NCBI RefSeq assembly: GCF_023703465.1
Contig: NZ_JAMQGP010000002.1
Span: forward strand, 62,001 to 126,000
Direction of reading: 5' to 3'
From: Echinimonas agarilytica
GTDB taxonomy: Bacteria; Pseudomonadota; Gammaproteobacteria; Enterobacterales; Neiellaceae
DNA: 64,000 bases
Under the pieces are notes generated by a model that saw only the letters and a list, made by a program, of their open reading frames with translations, made no database searches and was not told the origin of the DNA. Below are positions 54,643 to 63,399 of the stretch, in pieces. Numbering within the stretch: the stretch's first letter is position 1; every line of letters begins with the position of its first letter. Both the position numbers and the translations under genes were made by a program.

Positions 54643-55653
54643 TCATTCATTAGAAATAATTTGGTTCGGTTGCCAGTGATAAAGCGCAAGACGCCTTTGC
54701 TGATATTTTGGATCGGAATCTAATGTGATTCGTTGGGCATTAACATGCACACCAAACCAATTGTAAGCTAAGCGTAAATCTGGCATTCCCTGTAGGTTTA
54801 ACCATTGATAATAGTTTCTTTCAAATAGGCGATGTTGATTAAATTGGTCTAGTGAGCGCACAAATTCGATACCAGTCCACTCCTTGTTAGCTTCCCTACA
54901 ACACCCTTTAAAGCGTAGTAGCGTATACGGTAGGCTCGTACCCAACGATTGCAGCTGATAAGCAACGTTGAGGTAATAAGCTGCACCGCTCCAATACACG
55001 CGTCGAAAGCTTCCTGTTTCATGCATTCGAGCCGCGAGCTTTTGTAGTGACCAATGGTTGAGACGAATATCGTTTCGGCCACGCTCGAATCCGAGGTGTA
55101 ATTTTTGCCAGGCTTGATGCTCAGATGTGAGATTTACATTAATAGGTAGAAGGTACTGATATAGGCTTGCCAGACCTTCAGATAGCCAAATGTCGTCATA
55201 ACCGGGATAGGGAATGAGTAAATGCGATAGTTCGTGCGGAGTGGTCCAGTCGGCCATTAATTCGTCGAGCGAATAATGGGCATTCACGTGAAAAACAATA
55301 CTGTCAGGATCGCCCCTTTCGACCTGAGCCCACGGAACCGGTCCCGATCCAGAACTCGCTTTTTTGATGATATAACGTGAATGTTCAAGTGGGTATTGCC
55401 CGTATAAATAGGTTAATCCCACACTGTGCTGGCGCAGCCAATAGCTGATTTTTGCACGTTCTTTGGCTGTGAACGAATTTTGATACCTAAGCTCGATTCG
55501 AGCCTTATCAATGGAAAAATAAGTGCTGGATACCACTGCTTTGGTAGTGTTCGTCATCCACAGTATTATCGACAACAAAGCCAATACTTTGATTGTTTGT
55601 CGTTTGTTGCAATGTGATGGAATGGCGATATGCACAGATTGATTCCTTTGCAT
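54643..55653 (-). CDS. Predicted exported gluzincin-like zinc metallopeptidase
   Basis: 336 residues. Signal peptide or anchor (about 21-40). H140-E-L-S-H144 followed by WLSEG with E159 forms a zinc site of the gluzincin type (HExxH plus downstream Glu). The gap of 14 residues is shorter than the 18 typical of M1/M61. Sequence around it (PHELSHLLIPYP) resembles peptidases of the MA clan with unknown substrates. No close family is recognised. Confidence 0.68.
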   Translation of the reverse strand: MQRNQSVHIAIPSHCNKRQTIKVLALLSIILWMTNTTKAVVSSTYFSIDKARIELRYQNSFTAKERAKISYWLRQHSVGLTYLYGQYPLEHSRYIIKKASSGSGPVPWAQVERGDPDSIVFHVNAHYSLDELMADWTTPHELSHLLIPYPGYDDIWLSEGLASLYQYLLPINVNLTSEHQAWQKLHLGFERGRNDIRLNHWSLQKLAARMHETGSFRRVYWSGAAYYLNVAYQLQSLGTSLPYTLLRFKGCCREANKEWTGIEFVRSLDQFNQHRLFERNYYQWLNLQGMPDLRLAYNWFGVHVNAQRITLDSDPKYQQRRLALYHWQPNQIISNE

Positions 55654-55767
55654 TGGCCCTGCGGAAACGCTCTATGGAGCTTACGAGCGGATATCTCACC
55701 TGTATCAATAGTAGACCGGAATTGAGGGTTTTAATTGCACAGAACATGAAGGGAGGGCAAGGGAGAG

Positions 55768-55795
55768 AGTCGCGACCAAGAGGCGGGCCGCGACT
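55768..55795 (-). terminator. Hairpin after the HlyD-type gene
   Basis: Seven-bp perfect stem AGTCGCG/CGCGACT around a 14-base loop, but followed on the minus strand by CTCTCCCT and not a T-run. It may terminate weakly or protect the mRNA end. Confidence 0.35.
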
Positions 55796-55801
55796 TGAGG
55801 T

Positions 55802-56947
55802 TTAATGGCCCTCGCTGAATACGTAGTTGAGCCAGCTCGTCATTCGCAATAAGACTTTGCGAATGACTGATACATGATGGAAATGATCAGTGTAAATGGC
55901 GACTTCTGCCGTTACACCCGCAGGTAGGTGGTATTCAGAAATGTCATCAAGCACTTTGAATTCAACTAGGATTCTGCCCTGAGATGCCGCGGGGTCAATG
56001 CCTTGCAATTGTCCACTGGCCTGCCAATTTCCTCGCGAGATAACCGGCATGATGGTGTGAACTTGTGCTTTAAATATTTCGCCTGGGGCTCCTTTGACAA
56101 TGATTTCAGCTTCGTTCCCTACCTCAATGCGTTGGGCAAGGTTTTGTTGAAATTCAGCTAGCATGCGTGGCTTTTCTTTGTGTACAAAGACCATGACTGG
56201 TCTAAGTGGTAAGGGCACTGCCATCATTCCTGGGCGAAGTATGACTTGCGCAACGTAACCGTCTGTTGGGGCTCGTACCACGGTATTGGCAAGATCGTAC
56301 TCGGCCTCAACCAATTCTGCTTTGAGTTGCGCAACAATCGGGTTTTCGCCTTCTAAATTGGCTTCGAATTCAAGTTGGGCTCTAGCAGCTTCAGCTTGCG
56401 CTTTCTGGAGTTCACCTTCTTTGGCAAGATACATTTGACGGCGATTTTCAACTTCATTTTCGCTGAAAGGAGAGTTAAGGCCGCCTTTGGTATAGCCCTC
56501 AAGATAGCGATCAAAGCTTTGCTTTGTGCGATCACGCTCGGCTTGAATCTGTGTGACTTCAGCCTTTGCCGCTTCCCAGCTTTGGTTTAGGCCGCCCACG
56601 TCTTGTATGGCTCCTGCTAACTCTGCTTTAATCTGATCAACTCGTGCTTGAAACGGCACGGGGTCAATTTTGAACAGGATGTCGCCGCGATTCAGCGCTG
56701 AGTTTCCTTCCACTGGTACCTCTGTCACAGGCCCGCGCACCTGAGAAACAATCGGTGTTGTCACGTATGCGGCCTGAGCAACTTTGGTAAACGGGTGGTT
56801 ATAATTCATGAGGAGCAACATGGCACCAATTAGAAAAATCCCACCGAGCACCGCGGTTGGGACTGTCCACTTATTCACCGGCAAATCGAAAATTTTGAAA
56901 ATGGCGTAACAAAGAGCCGTGTATGTGAGAATAAGTAATAAATCCAT
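55802..56947 (-). CDS. yibH: HlyD/EmrA-type membrane fusion protein (YibH-like)
   Basis: 381 residues. Two N-terminal hydrophobic segments (about 3-18 and 30-48), a biotinyl-lipoyl-like part (VEGNSALNRGDILFKIDPVPFQ), a long alpha-hairpin (about 100-215) and a beta-barrel. It pairs with a DUF3302 gene as in E. coli yibI-yibH, whose substrate is unknown. No outer-membrane channel or pump gene is adjacent. It begins 2 bases after the DUF3302 gene. Confidence 0.87.
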   Translation of the reverse strand: MDLLLILTYTALCYAIFKIFDLPVNKWTVPTAVLGGIFLIGAMLLLMNYNHPFTKVAQAAYVTTPIVSQVRGPVTEVPVEGNSALNRGDILFKIDPVPFQARVDQIKAELAGAIQDVGGLNQSWEAAKAEVTQIQAERDRTKQSFDRYLEGYTKGGLNSPFSENEVENRRQMYLAKEGELQKAQAEAARAQLEFEANLEGENPIVAQLKAELVEAEYDLANTVVRAPTDGYVAQVILRPGMMAVPLPLRPVMVFVHKEKPRMLAEFQQNLAQRIEVGNEAEIIVKGAPGEIFKAQVHTIMPVISRGNWQASGQLQGIDPAASQGRILVEFKVLDDISEYHLPAGVTAEVAIYTDHFHHVSVIRKVLLRMTSWLNYVFSEGH

Positions 56948-56949
56948 GC

Positions 56950-57297
56950 TTAGACCTCCTTATCGCGTGGTTGGGTAGCGTCTTTGGGTTGAAGTGCAGC
57001 AAGTTGTGCTTCGAGTACTTCAATTCGCGCGATTAACTCTTCGTTATTAGACGAGGGTGATGACGAAAACCCATAGCCACGATCGGGCCTGTAAATGGTG
57101 GCCCATATCCATAAAAAAGGCCAAATAGCGTGAAGCGTAAACAAGCTGACCCACCCGGCTGCATGAATGGCATCTTGATGGGGGTGGTTGCGCTTCACCG
57201 CGATTTCGTAAGGAATGTCGTGAACCACAATGATCAAGTAGAACATGGTGATCACCACAAAGAAGATGAGAAATAAAGCGAAATAATCCAAAAACAT
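56950..57297 (-). CDS. yibI: DUF3302 inner-membrane protein (YibI-like)
   Basis: 115 residues from the ATG at 57297, chosen because AAGGGA lies 7 bases upstream and MFLDYFALFLIFF matches the family start; the frame extends to 57333. Two membrane helices, the signature HDIPYEIAVKRNHPHQDAIH between them and WPFLWIWAT in the second. The C-terminal coiled tail is variable. Partner of the YibH-like protein. Confidence 0.87.
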   Translation of the reverse strand: MFLDYFALFLIFFVVITMFYLIIVVHDIPYEIAVKRNHPHQDAIHAAGWVSLFTLHAIWPFLWIWATIYRPDRGYGFSSSPSSNNEELIARIEVLEAQLAALQPKDATQPRDKEV

Positions 57298-57382
57298 ACT
57301 GAAATCCCTTAGTGTTTCTTGCTGCCAGTGCAAATATTTTTATACAACCTTGTTACATCCTATAGCCAAAACCAAAATTTGC

Positions 57383-57403
57383 CCCCATTATTAAACAATG
57401 GGG
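57383..57403. repeat. Inverted repeat in the yibI / ABM divergent region
   Basis: CCCCATT/AATGGGG with a 7-base loop, perfect, followed on the plus strand by TGTTTATTTTT. It lies in the divergent region and might be an operator or a small terminator. No recognisable ModE box or molybdenum-cofactor riboswitch was found here. Confidence 0.4.
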
Positions 57404-57498
57404 TGTTTATTTTTGTCGAATTGCAGCATAAACCTCGCAAAATGAGTGGGGTAGACTTTAGTTTATTAGTGGTGCAGTCGAAGTACTCGGAGTGACTT

Positions 57499-57822
57499 AT
57501 GTTTCATGTATTGTATCGTTGGCAATTGAAGCCAGGTAGTGAGCAAAAATTTCAACAGGGTTGGAGTGAAATTGTTCATCGAAATGTCAATAAATACGGA
57601 GCATTTGGCTCGCGGTTGAGCAAATGCAGCGACGGATGGTGGCGTTCTTTGTCGTATTGGCCTAGCGAAGATCACTGGCTTAAAGCCTTGCGCATTGATG
57701 ATTCTGACCAAGAAGCGCGCAAAAAAATGATGAGCTCCATTGTGCGTAAAGAAAAACCGGTCACAATGACCCCTGTGCTGGATCATGTGATTGCGAGTAA
57801 AGTAGATCACAATGATCTCTAG
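57499..57822 (+). CDS. ABM-domain (antibiotic biosynthesis monooxygenase-like) small protein
   Basis: 107 residues with the ferredoxin-like ABM pattern: FHVLYRWQLKPGSEQKFQQGW at the start and a YWPSEDHW strand. GGAG 5 bases before the ATG. The function of most such proteins is unknown (some act on quinones or heme). It overlaps modA by 11 bases, so it is probably first in the mod operon. Confidence 0.75.
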   Translation: MFHVLYRWQLKPGSEQKFQQGWSEIVHRNVNKYGAFGSRLSKCSDGWWRSLSYWPSEDHWLKALRIDDSDQEARKKMMSSIVRKEKPVTMTPVLDHVIASKVDHNDL

Positions 57823-58579
57823 AGTCGCGATGTTTTTTTTTCGCTGGATGTTGAGTCTTTTTGTTCTGTGTAGCTCGGCATCAGCATATTCGCAATCGCC
57901 TAGTTTAACGATCGCGGTTGCGAGCAACTTCAAACATACACTTGAACTGCTCATCAATGAATGGGCGACTGAGCACACTCAGTCCATCAAAATAACATCG
58001 GCGGCTAGTGGCGTTTTGCATCAGCAAATTATTCATGGGGCGCCTTTTGATATGTTTCTTTCTGCGGATGGCATGCGAGTGGACGACCTCACTCAACGCG
58101 GTTTATCGATCGGTGGCGGCTTCGAATATGCACGAGGTAAACTTGTTTTCTGGACGCCTAGTTATATGCCTACGTTGAGCGATTTGAGGTCTTGGTCCCA
58201 GCAAATCGCCGTTGCAAATCCTGCCTTAGCACCTTACGGTGCCGCTGCTCAACAAGTGCTAGATGTACACACTCAAGTGAAACCATCGCAGTTAGTGATG
58301 GGGAACAATGTGGTTCAAACCAGCCAATATGTTGCGACTGGCCACGTCAAAGGTGCGTTAGTGGCATTGTCTCAAGTCAAGCAATTAGGTGCGCAGCATT
58401 ACGTCAATATTCCGTTGTCTTGGCATGAACCGATTGTGCAAAAAGGCATGATCCTTAAATCTTCCTCTGAGCCTATGCTGGCGCAGCAGTTTGTCTCATT
58501 TTTGGCCAGTAAGACTGCGCAACGTCTAATTCACCATGAAGGCTATGAACTTCCTAAATATATAAGAGAATCAATGTGA
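57812..58579 (+). CDS. modA: Molybdate ABC transporter substrate-binding protein ModA
   Basis: 255 residues. Signal peptide (about 5-27), then the ModA start LTIAVASNFKHTL, the SAASGVLHQQI substrate loop, and GAPFDMFLSAD. It binds molybdate or tungstate in the periplasm. The first ATG (57812) overlaps the previous gene; an ATG at 57830 also leaves a full signal peptide. A run of nine T lies just after the second ATG. Confidence 0.92.
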   Translation: MISRVAMFFFRWMLSLFVLCSSASAYSQSPSLTIAVASNFKHTLELLINEWATEHTQSIKITSAASGVLHQQIIHGAPFDMFLSADGMRVDDLTQRGLSIGGGFEYARGKLVFWTPSYMPTLSDLRSWSQQIAVANPALAPYGAAAQQVLDVHTQVKPSQLVMGNNVVQTSQYVATGHVKGALVALSQVKQLGAQHYVNIPLSWHEPIVQKGMILKSSSEPMLAQQFVSFLASKTAQRLIHHEGYELPKYIRESM

Positions 58580-59250
58580 TAGGTGACTGGCAGGCCATTA
58601 CGCTTACAGCCAAGTTAGCATTGGCTACGACATTTATTTTGATGTTGATTGCACCGCCTATTGCTTGGTGGTTGGCCTCCACACAGCGCCGAGTTGCGGT
58701 ATTGGTGGAAGGTTTAATTGCGCTTCCTTTGGTGTTACCTCCAACGGTACTGGGGTTTTATTTATTACTGCTGTTCTCGCCAGAGAATGGACTTGGTCAA
58801 GTGTGGCATGAATGGTTTGGCGTGGGCTTAGCATTTCGCTTTGAAGGCCTTGTAATCGCATCTGTGATTTATTCGCTTCCCTTCGCTGTTCAGCCATTGC
58901 AAGCCACTTTTGAGCGATTTGATCGCAACTTGTTGAACGTTGCTGCAACGTTAGGCTTACCTCCTTATCAACAGTGGTTATCGATTATCATGCCGATGTG
59001 TCGGCCTGGATTTATTGCCGCTGCGGTATTGAGTTTTGCTCATACTGTCGGTGAATTTGGGGTGGTACTTATGATTGGTGGCAATATACCGGGAGAAACT
59101 CGGGTCGTTTCAATTGCTTTGTTTGATCATGTAGAAAGCTTTAATTTGGCCGCAGCACATCAACTCGCTGCGTGGCTATTAGGCTTTAGCTTTATTACGT
59201 TGATTTTGGTATACGGCTTAATGCGCCGCCGGAGGTGGTCATGGCGTTAA
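58576..59250 (+). CDS. modB: Molybdate ABC transporter permease ModB
   Basis: 224 residues, GTG start overlapping the modA stop. Five membrane helices and the EAA loop (AATLGLPPYQQWLSIIMPMCRPG) that couples to ModC. It overlaps modC by 10 bases. Confidence 0.95.
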   Translation: MIGDWQAITLTAKLALATTFILMLIAPPIAWWLASTQRRVAVLVEGLIALPLVLPPTVLGFYLLLLFSPENGLGQVWHEWFGVGLAFRFEGLVIASVIYSLPFAVQPLQATFERFDRNLLNVAATLGLPPYQQWLSIIMPMCRPGFIAAAVLSFAHTVGEFGVVLMIGGNIPGETRVVSIALFDHVESFNLAAAHQLAAWLLGFSFITLILVYGLMRRRRWSWR

Positions 59251-60311
59251 CAGTAAATGCCCAAATCATTTTGAACCAATGGCAAGGGCACTTTGATTTT
59301 GAACTGCCTCACAGGCCATCATCGAGATTGAGTTGCGCTGTATTGGGGGCTTCTGGCGCAGGCAAGTCCAGTTTACTCAATGTACTTGCCGGTACTATTG
59401 AAGCTCATGGGAGTTTGCACTGGAATGAGCAGGCTTTGCTCAGCGCTAAACATCAGGTGCCAGCTTACCTGCGTCCGATTACCTTGTCGTATCAAGACAG
59501 TCGGCTGTTTCCGCATCTGAACGTGATACAAAACTTGATGCTAGTTGCCAAGCAGCATAATACTCAGTGCGATATTTCGGCACTCGTCAGTTTGACTCAA
59601 ATACAAGCGTTGTTGGAGCAACACCCAGATCAGCTATCGGGTGGTCAACGTCAACGGGTAGCCATTGCTAGAGCATTGCTCTCTGCGCCAGAACTACTGC
59701 TATTGGATGAGCCCGTCAGTGCGCTCGAACGAAGTACTCGAAGGCAAATATTGCTGCGATTGAAGGTTTGGCTGAACGAACGTCATATTGGCTTAATGTT
59801 TGCCACGCACTCGGCTGAAGAGGCGTGTTTGATTTGCCAACATGCGTTGCTGTTGGAACAAGGTACTGTAATTGCCCAAGGCAGCCCAGCTAGCCTATGT
59901 GCTGATAGTCGATATAGTCATTTAATTGATACTCGGGCGGGATCAGTCTTGAATGTACAAGTGGTAGGGTATGATTCAGACCAACACCTAACGTTACTGA
60001 ACCTTGCTGGCCAGCAACTTACGGTACCGGCCGAAGAACCCACCCACAGCGATGCTTTGTTTGTGAAAGTTGCGGCTGACGAAGTCATTCTAGCCACTCA
60101 AGTGTTGCAGCATTGCAGTGTTCAGAATTGTTTAACTACTCATATTCAGCGAGTTGTAGAGCACAAAGATGGGCAATTAATGCTTGAACTCAGTCTCGAT
60201 GGGCAAACATTGCTAGCCGCTATTACTCGTCGCGCGTATGATCAGCTGGAATTAAAACAAGGCATGCAAGTATTGGCATATATCAAAGCCATGAGCTTGC
60301 ATCCGTTATAA
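59241..60311 (+). CDS. modC: Molybdate ABC transporter ATPase ModC
   Basis: 356 residues from the ATG at 59241 (GGAGG 5 bases upstream; a GTG at 59235 is inside the ribosome-binding site). Walker A GASGAGKSS, signature LSGGQRQRVAIARAL, Walker B LLLLDEPVSAL, and a C-terminal TOBE/molybdate-binding domain (about 285-350). Completes the ModABC importer. Confidence 0.95.
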   Translation: MALTVNAQIILNQWQGHFDFELPHRPSSRLSCAVLGASGAGKSSLLNVLAGTIEAHGSLHWNEQALLSAKHQVPAYLRPITLSYQDSRLFPHLNVIQNLMLVAKQHNTQCDISALVSLTQIQALLEQHPDQLSGGQRQRVAIARALLSAPELLLLDEPVSALERSTRRQILLRLKVWLNERHIGLMFATHSAEEACLICQHALLLEQGTVIAQGSPASLCADSRYSHLIDTRAGSVLNVQVVGYDSDQHLTLLNLAGQQLTVPAEEPTHSDALFVKVAADEVILATQVLQHCSVQNCLTTHIQRVVEHKDGQLMLELSLDGQTLLAAITRRAYDQLELKQGMQVLAYIKAMSLHPL

Positions 60312-60333
60312 CCCGTTTAGGGAAAGAAGTTCG

Positions 60334-60657
60334 ATGGTATTTGATTTAACAACAGTCATCATTTTAATGCTCATTGGCGCTGTTGCGACAATTTGGTGGA
60401 AAAGCAAAGAAGCTCAAGAGCGCGCGTTATTGGCTGCGCGTGCGTACTGTAAAAGTATGGGACTTCAGTTGTTAGATGAGTGTGTTATTCAGTCGAATTG
60501 GGAAATAAGTCGAGCTGAAGACGGTCGCCGCTGCTTTATTCGGCGTTATCAGTTTGAGTTTACTTCCACCGGCCATGAGCGTTATTTTGGCGAAGTGATC
60601 ATGAAAGGTCAGCGGCTACAGAATGTTCATGTTGAGCCGCATCGAGTGTCTCAGTAA
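60334..60657 (+). CDS. DUF3301 membrane-anchored protein
   Basis: 107 residues. N-terminal membrane helix (about 5-22), then the conserved pattern LLDECVIQSNWEISRAEDGR and FIRRYQFEFTSTGHERYFGEV. A widespread small gammaproteobacterial family with unknown function. 22 bases after modC, possibly read with it. Confidence 0.83.
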   Translation: MVFDLTTVIILMLIGAVATIWWKSKEAQERALLAARAYCKSMGLQLLDECVIQSNWEISRAEDGRRCFIRRYQFEFTSTGHERYFGEVIMKGQRLQNVHVEPHRVSQ

Positions 60658-60665
60658 ATTGCTTA

Positions 60666-60693
60666 AACAGCATTCGTATGAACGAATTCTGTT
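60666..60693. terminator. Hairpin between convergent genes
   Basis: Twelve-bp stem AACAGCATTCGT/ACGAATTCTGTT with one mismatch and a 4-base loop, between the DUF3301 gene and the convergent lipoprotein gene. T-runs are minimal, so it is a probable but weak two-way terminator. Confidence 0.5.
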
Positions 60694-60701
60694 CATCGTC
60701 A

Positions 60702-62033
60702 TCAATGGTAACGATAGCCGCGAAAATCTTCTATCACAGAGTGATCTTGCTCTGGTTCGATTGTTCTTAACACACTAAATGGCAGAGCACTTACTTGACG
60801 TGAATTACACCAACCTAGACCCACCGGTAGGCTAGTGGCGGGTGGTAATTGGTCAATATGAGCGTTAATGTCTCTCGCCTGCATCGGTAGTATTTCTGAT
60901 ACCACCAGCTTTGCGCGTGTCGCGACCCAAGGTTGTCCTAAGCGTCCGCGTTCACCCCAGCCAATGGTGAAGTCGTTACAACCCGGCTCATCGATACTGG
61001 GTTGATTCACAAACGCAACATCCCTAATGGCACCAAGAACATGCGACATCATGGCATTTTCAAATAGCATCGCAACATCTTCGGCATCAGACGAGTAGTT
61101 GTACATGTCGTTTGCGCCATCAATAGAAAACTGACTTCCAGCATCGGCAGCGCTTAAGGCTCGTTGTGATGCCGTGGCCGTGTTTCCTGCGAATAGTACT
61201 TGCCCCAATGCAGCAAGTGTATTGTTGATGAGTGGCACTTGATCATCGAGTTGTTGTTGAATGGCTTCATTGGCATTGAAGGTTTGTTCAATCAAATCGT
61301 AAAAACTCGTGTTGCCTGCGGGCAGCGCAATGGCGGTGCGTCTGGTGGGCGGCACGAAGTCATTGGCATGCGCGAGTTCGTGATACAGCAAATTCATCAG
61401 CCCCGGCAAAATTTGATTGATGGTACGGTTATTGTTGAGTGCAGAATAAGTGTTGGATGTGGTGACCGAATTGCCATCTTCATCAACGTAACGCCAAAAC
61501 GCATCGAGTGATAAATCGCTAGAAAAGCCTGCTCGATAGTCTTCTTTATCGGCAATGGTGTTGTACTCGCTTGCATTGGTCCAAACAAACCGAGGATCAA
61601 TGTACATGGCGCCAGTCAAAGGATGATAGAAGGCTGGGATAATGTCGTAGCTAATGACGATGGCAGTGAGCGGTGCGAACATTTGGAGCAAGGAGTTTGG
61701 GGCCGCATTGAGTGCTTGTTCAAAACGCTCAGCCATCCAAGGGTGGCTCACTACCAGTCGATCCATAATGTCATCCACTGTCACTGATTGCCCTTGAATA
61801 TCAAGAGGAGGCAAAACATCGACCAGGCATGATTGTTGGTCTTGATAGGCGGTTGAACATGGCGCAAGAACAGCGCTGTAAGGAGAGCTGCTGCGGGCCG
61901 GAACAATACGCGAGAGTAGAGTCTCTTCTTGGGGGGGCTCGTTGTCTTCTGGGCTGCTGTTGGAGTCGCTTCCTCCACCTCCGCCACATGCAACTAACAT
62001 CATGAGAGTGCTCACCAAAATCAAATACTTCAT
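60702..62033 (-). CDS. Surface lipoprotein with HELAH motif (putative metallopeptidase)
   Basis: 443 residues. Lipoprotein signal with lipobox LVAC16 followed by five Gly and an acidic Ser-rich linker, which suggests outer-membrane or surface location. One candidate zinc motif, H218-E-L-A-H222 followed by AND, fits a metallopeptidase (HExxHxxD-like), but no third ligand is certain. No named family recognised. Repeated Asn/Asp-rich loops suggest an extracellular protein. Confidence 0.62.
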   Translation of the reverse strand: MKYLILVSTLMMLVACGGGGGSDSNSSPEDNEPPQEETLLSRIVPARSSSPYSAVLAPCSTAYQDQQSCLVDVLPPLDIQGQSVTVDDIMDRLVVSHPWMAERFEQALNAAPNSLLQMFAPLTAIVISYDIIPAFYHPLTGAMYIDPRFVWTNASEYNTIADKEDYRAGFSSDLSLDAFWRYVDEDGNSVTTSNTYSALNNNRTINQILPGLMNLLYHELAHANDFVPPTRRTAIALPAGNTSFYDLIEQTFNANEAIQQQLDDQVPLINNTLAALGQVLFAGNTATASQRALSAADAGSQFSIDGANDMYNYSSDAEDVAMLFENAMMSHVLGAIRDVAFVNQPSIDEPGCNDFTIGWGERGRLGQPWVATRAKLVVSEILPMQARDINAHIDQLPPATSLPVGLGWCNSRQVSALPFSVLRTIEPEQDHSVIEDFRGYRYH

Positions 62034-62174
62034 TATCGCGTTACCGGGTCGTTAAAAATTAATGTGCTTCGTGTTGCTATCCTCTGATGTTGGGGGTAGC
62101 TTGTAAATAGATTTGTGTCACTTTATGGATATTTACGATGATCGCTTCAACAATGATCATGGTTCGCCTCAACT

Positions 62175-62252
62175 GGCTGCTCAAAATTATTGAGCTGCAG
62201 CCAAGGGCGTGTCTGTAATTTGATCCGACACCGGCTGCGTCAAGCAGCTGGT
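62175..62252 (+). promoter_or_regulatory. Structured leader before the DMT transporter
   Basis: Two hairpins: 62175-62202 (GCTCAA/TTGAGC with an outer GGCT/AGCC) and 62230-62252 (ACCGGCTGC/GCAGCTGGT, one G-T pair, 5-base loop). GCAGCC at 62197-62202 and again at 62270-62275 can pair with GGCTGC at 62233-62238, so alternative folds are possible. This could be an attenuator or riboswitch-like leader; no known class is recognised. Confidence 0.4.
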
Positions 62253-62302
62253 CTCCCCACCTACTTTTCGCAGCCTTTACTCAAAGCATTAAAGGAGCGG
62301 AA

Positions 62303-63232
62303 ATGGATAGGACCTCTGAACATCATATAAACCGAATTAAATACCGCACTATGGGGTGGGCGATCTGCTTGTTATCGGCGGTACTTTTTTCGAGCAAAGC
62401 AATCGCGATTAAGCTGGCATATGTGTATTCAATCGATGCAACAACACTATTAGCGTTGCGAATGATCATGGCGCTACCTATTTATTTGGTGATGAGTTTC
62501 TATTACTGGACAAAGTCATCCGTGAAGCGTAAGTCAGATGCTGTGCAGGCGCGCTACACCTTTTTGACCGCTGGTTTTTTGGGCTACTACTTAGCGAGTT
62601 TGCTGGATTTTATGGGGCTGAGTTATGTCAGCGCTCAGTTAGAACGTATTGTGCTCTTTAGCTATCCAATGTTAGTGATTGTCTTGGGTTACTTTTTTTT
62701 CGGCCAACCGTTGCAACGCAATGTACTGATTGCATTGCCGATCTGCTGGGCTGGTATTGCTATTAGCATGTTAGCCGATTGGCAGGGAGCGGGTCGCCAT
62801 GTGCTGCTTGGTTCGGCCTTAGTGTTTGGTAGTGCGGTAACTTATGCCATATACACATTGATTGCGCGTGGGATGATTCAAAAGCTTGGCAGTGGTTTAT
62901 TTACCAGTGTGGCTATGAGTTGCTCTGCGGTGGCAAGTGTGGTGCACGCGATTGTTGTCGGTGGTGTGGATGTGCTGTTACAGCAAGAGTTAGCTGTATA
63001 TGGTTATGCTCTCTACATGGCGGTATTTGCCACGGTAATCCCGTCGTATCTATTTAGCGAAGCAGTGAAACGTTTGGGATCTGATGTGGCTTCAACTGCC
63101 AGCTCTATTGGTCCGGTGATGACCAGTGCGATGGCCGTTGTGATATTGCATGAACCTTTTGGACTTTGGCAGATGCTTGGACTTGCCTGCGTGTTGCTGA
63201 GTATCGGCTGGTTGAGTCAAGCCAAGGAGTAA
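62303..63232 (+). CDS. DMT-family (EamA) transporter
   Basis: 309 residues, ten hydrophobic helices as two EamA halves; AISMLADWQG and the final SSIGPVMTSAMAVVILHEPFG are typical of drug/metabolite transporters. These export amino acids or other small metabolites; the substrate is not readable. AAAGGAG precedes the ATG. The 269-base gap upstream contains the hairpins listed above. Confidence 0.88.
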   Translation: MDRTSEHHINRIKYRTMGWAICLLSAVLFSSKAIAIKLAYVYSIDATTLLALRMIMALPIYLVMSFYYWTKSSVKRKSDAVQARYTFLTAGFLGYYLASLLDFMGLSYVSAQLERIVLFSYPMLVIVLGYFFFGQPLQRNVLIALPICWAGIAISMLADWQGAGRHVLLGSALVFGSAVTYAIYTLIARGMIQKLGSGLFTSVAMSCSAVASVVHAIVVGGVDVLLQQELAVYGYALYMAVFATVIPSYLFSEAVKRLGSDVASTASSIGPVMTSAMAVVILHEPFGLWQMLGLACVLLSIGWLSQAKE

Positions 63233-63399
63233 CTTCAAGGTAATCACCCGAAACGTTACGTCAAACATAGAATTTAGCGCTAGCGCCATATTCGTTCTCG
63301 TGTTTTCAATTACTTTCATCCAACGGTAAGTACACTTATGAATATTATGGGCTAGGTTTTTATCTTGAACGATGTGAATTGCCTACGAGGAAATATGAA
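63233..63399. other. Intergenic gap before the OsmC gene
   Basis: 167 bases holding no gene. A clear terminator or promoter could not be picked; the OsmC ribosome-binding site (ACGAGG, 63385-63390) is at its end. Confidence 0.4.

Noticed and set aside
55593-55805. Plus-strand frame in the gap between the protease and HlyD-type genes
   Set aside because: Arg/Gly-rich translation over the hairpin region; no domain or ribosome-binding site.
57334-57498. Molybdenum-cofactor riboswitch or ModE operator before the mod genes
   Set aside because: No recognisable ModE palindrome or riboswitch core; only a simple 7-bp inverted repeat is present.
57466-57978. 170-codon minus-strand frame across the ABM gene and modA
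   Set aside because: Runs opposite to two genes with clear domains; composition is shadow-like.
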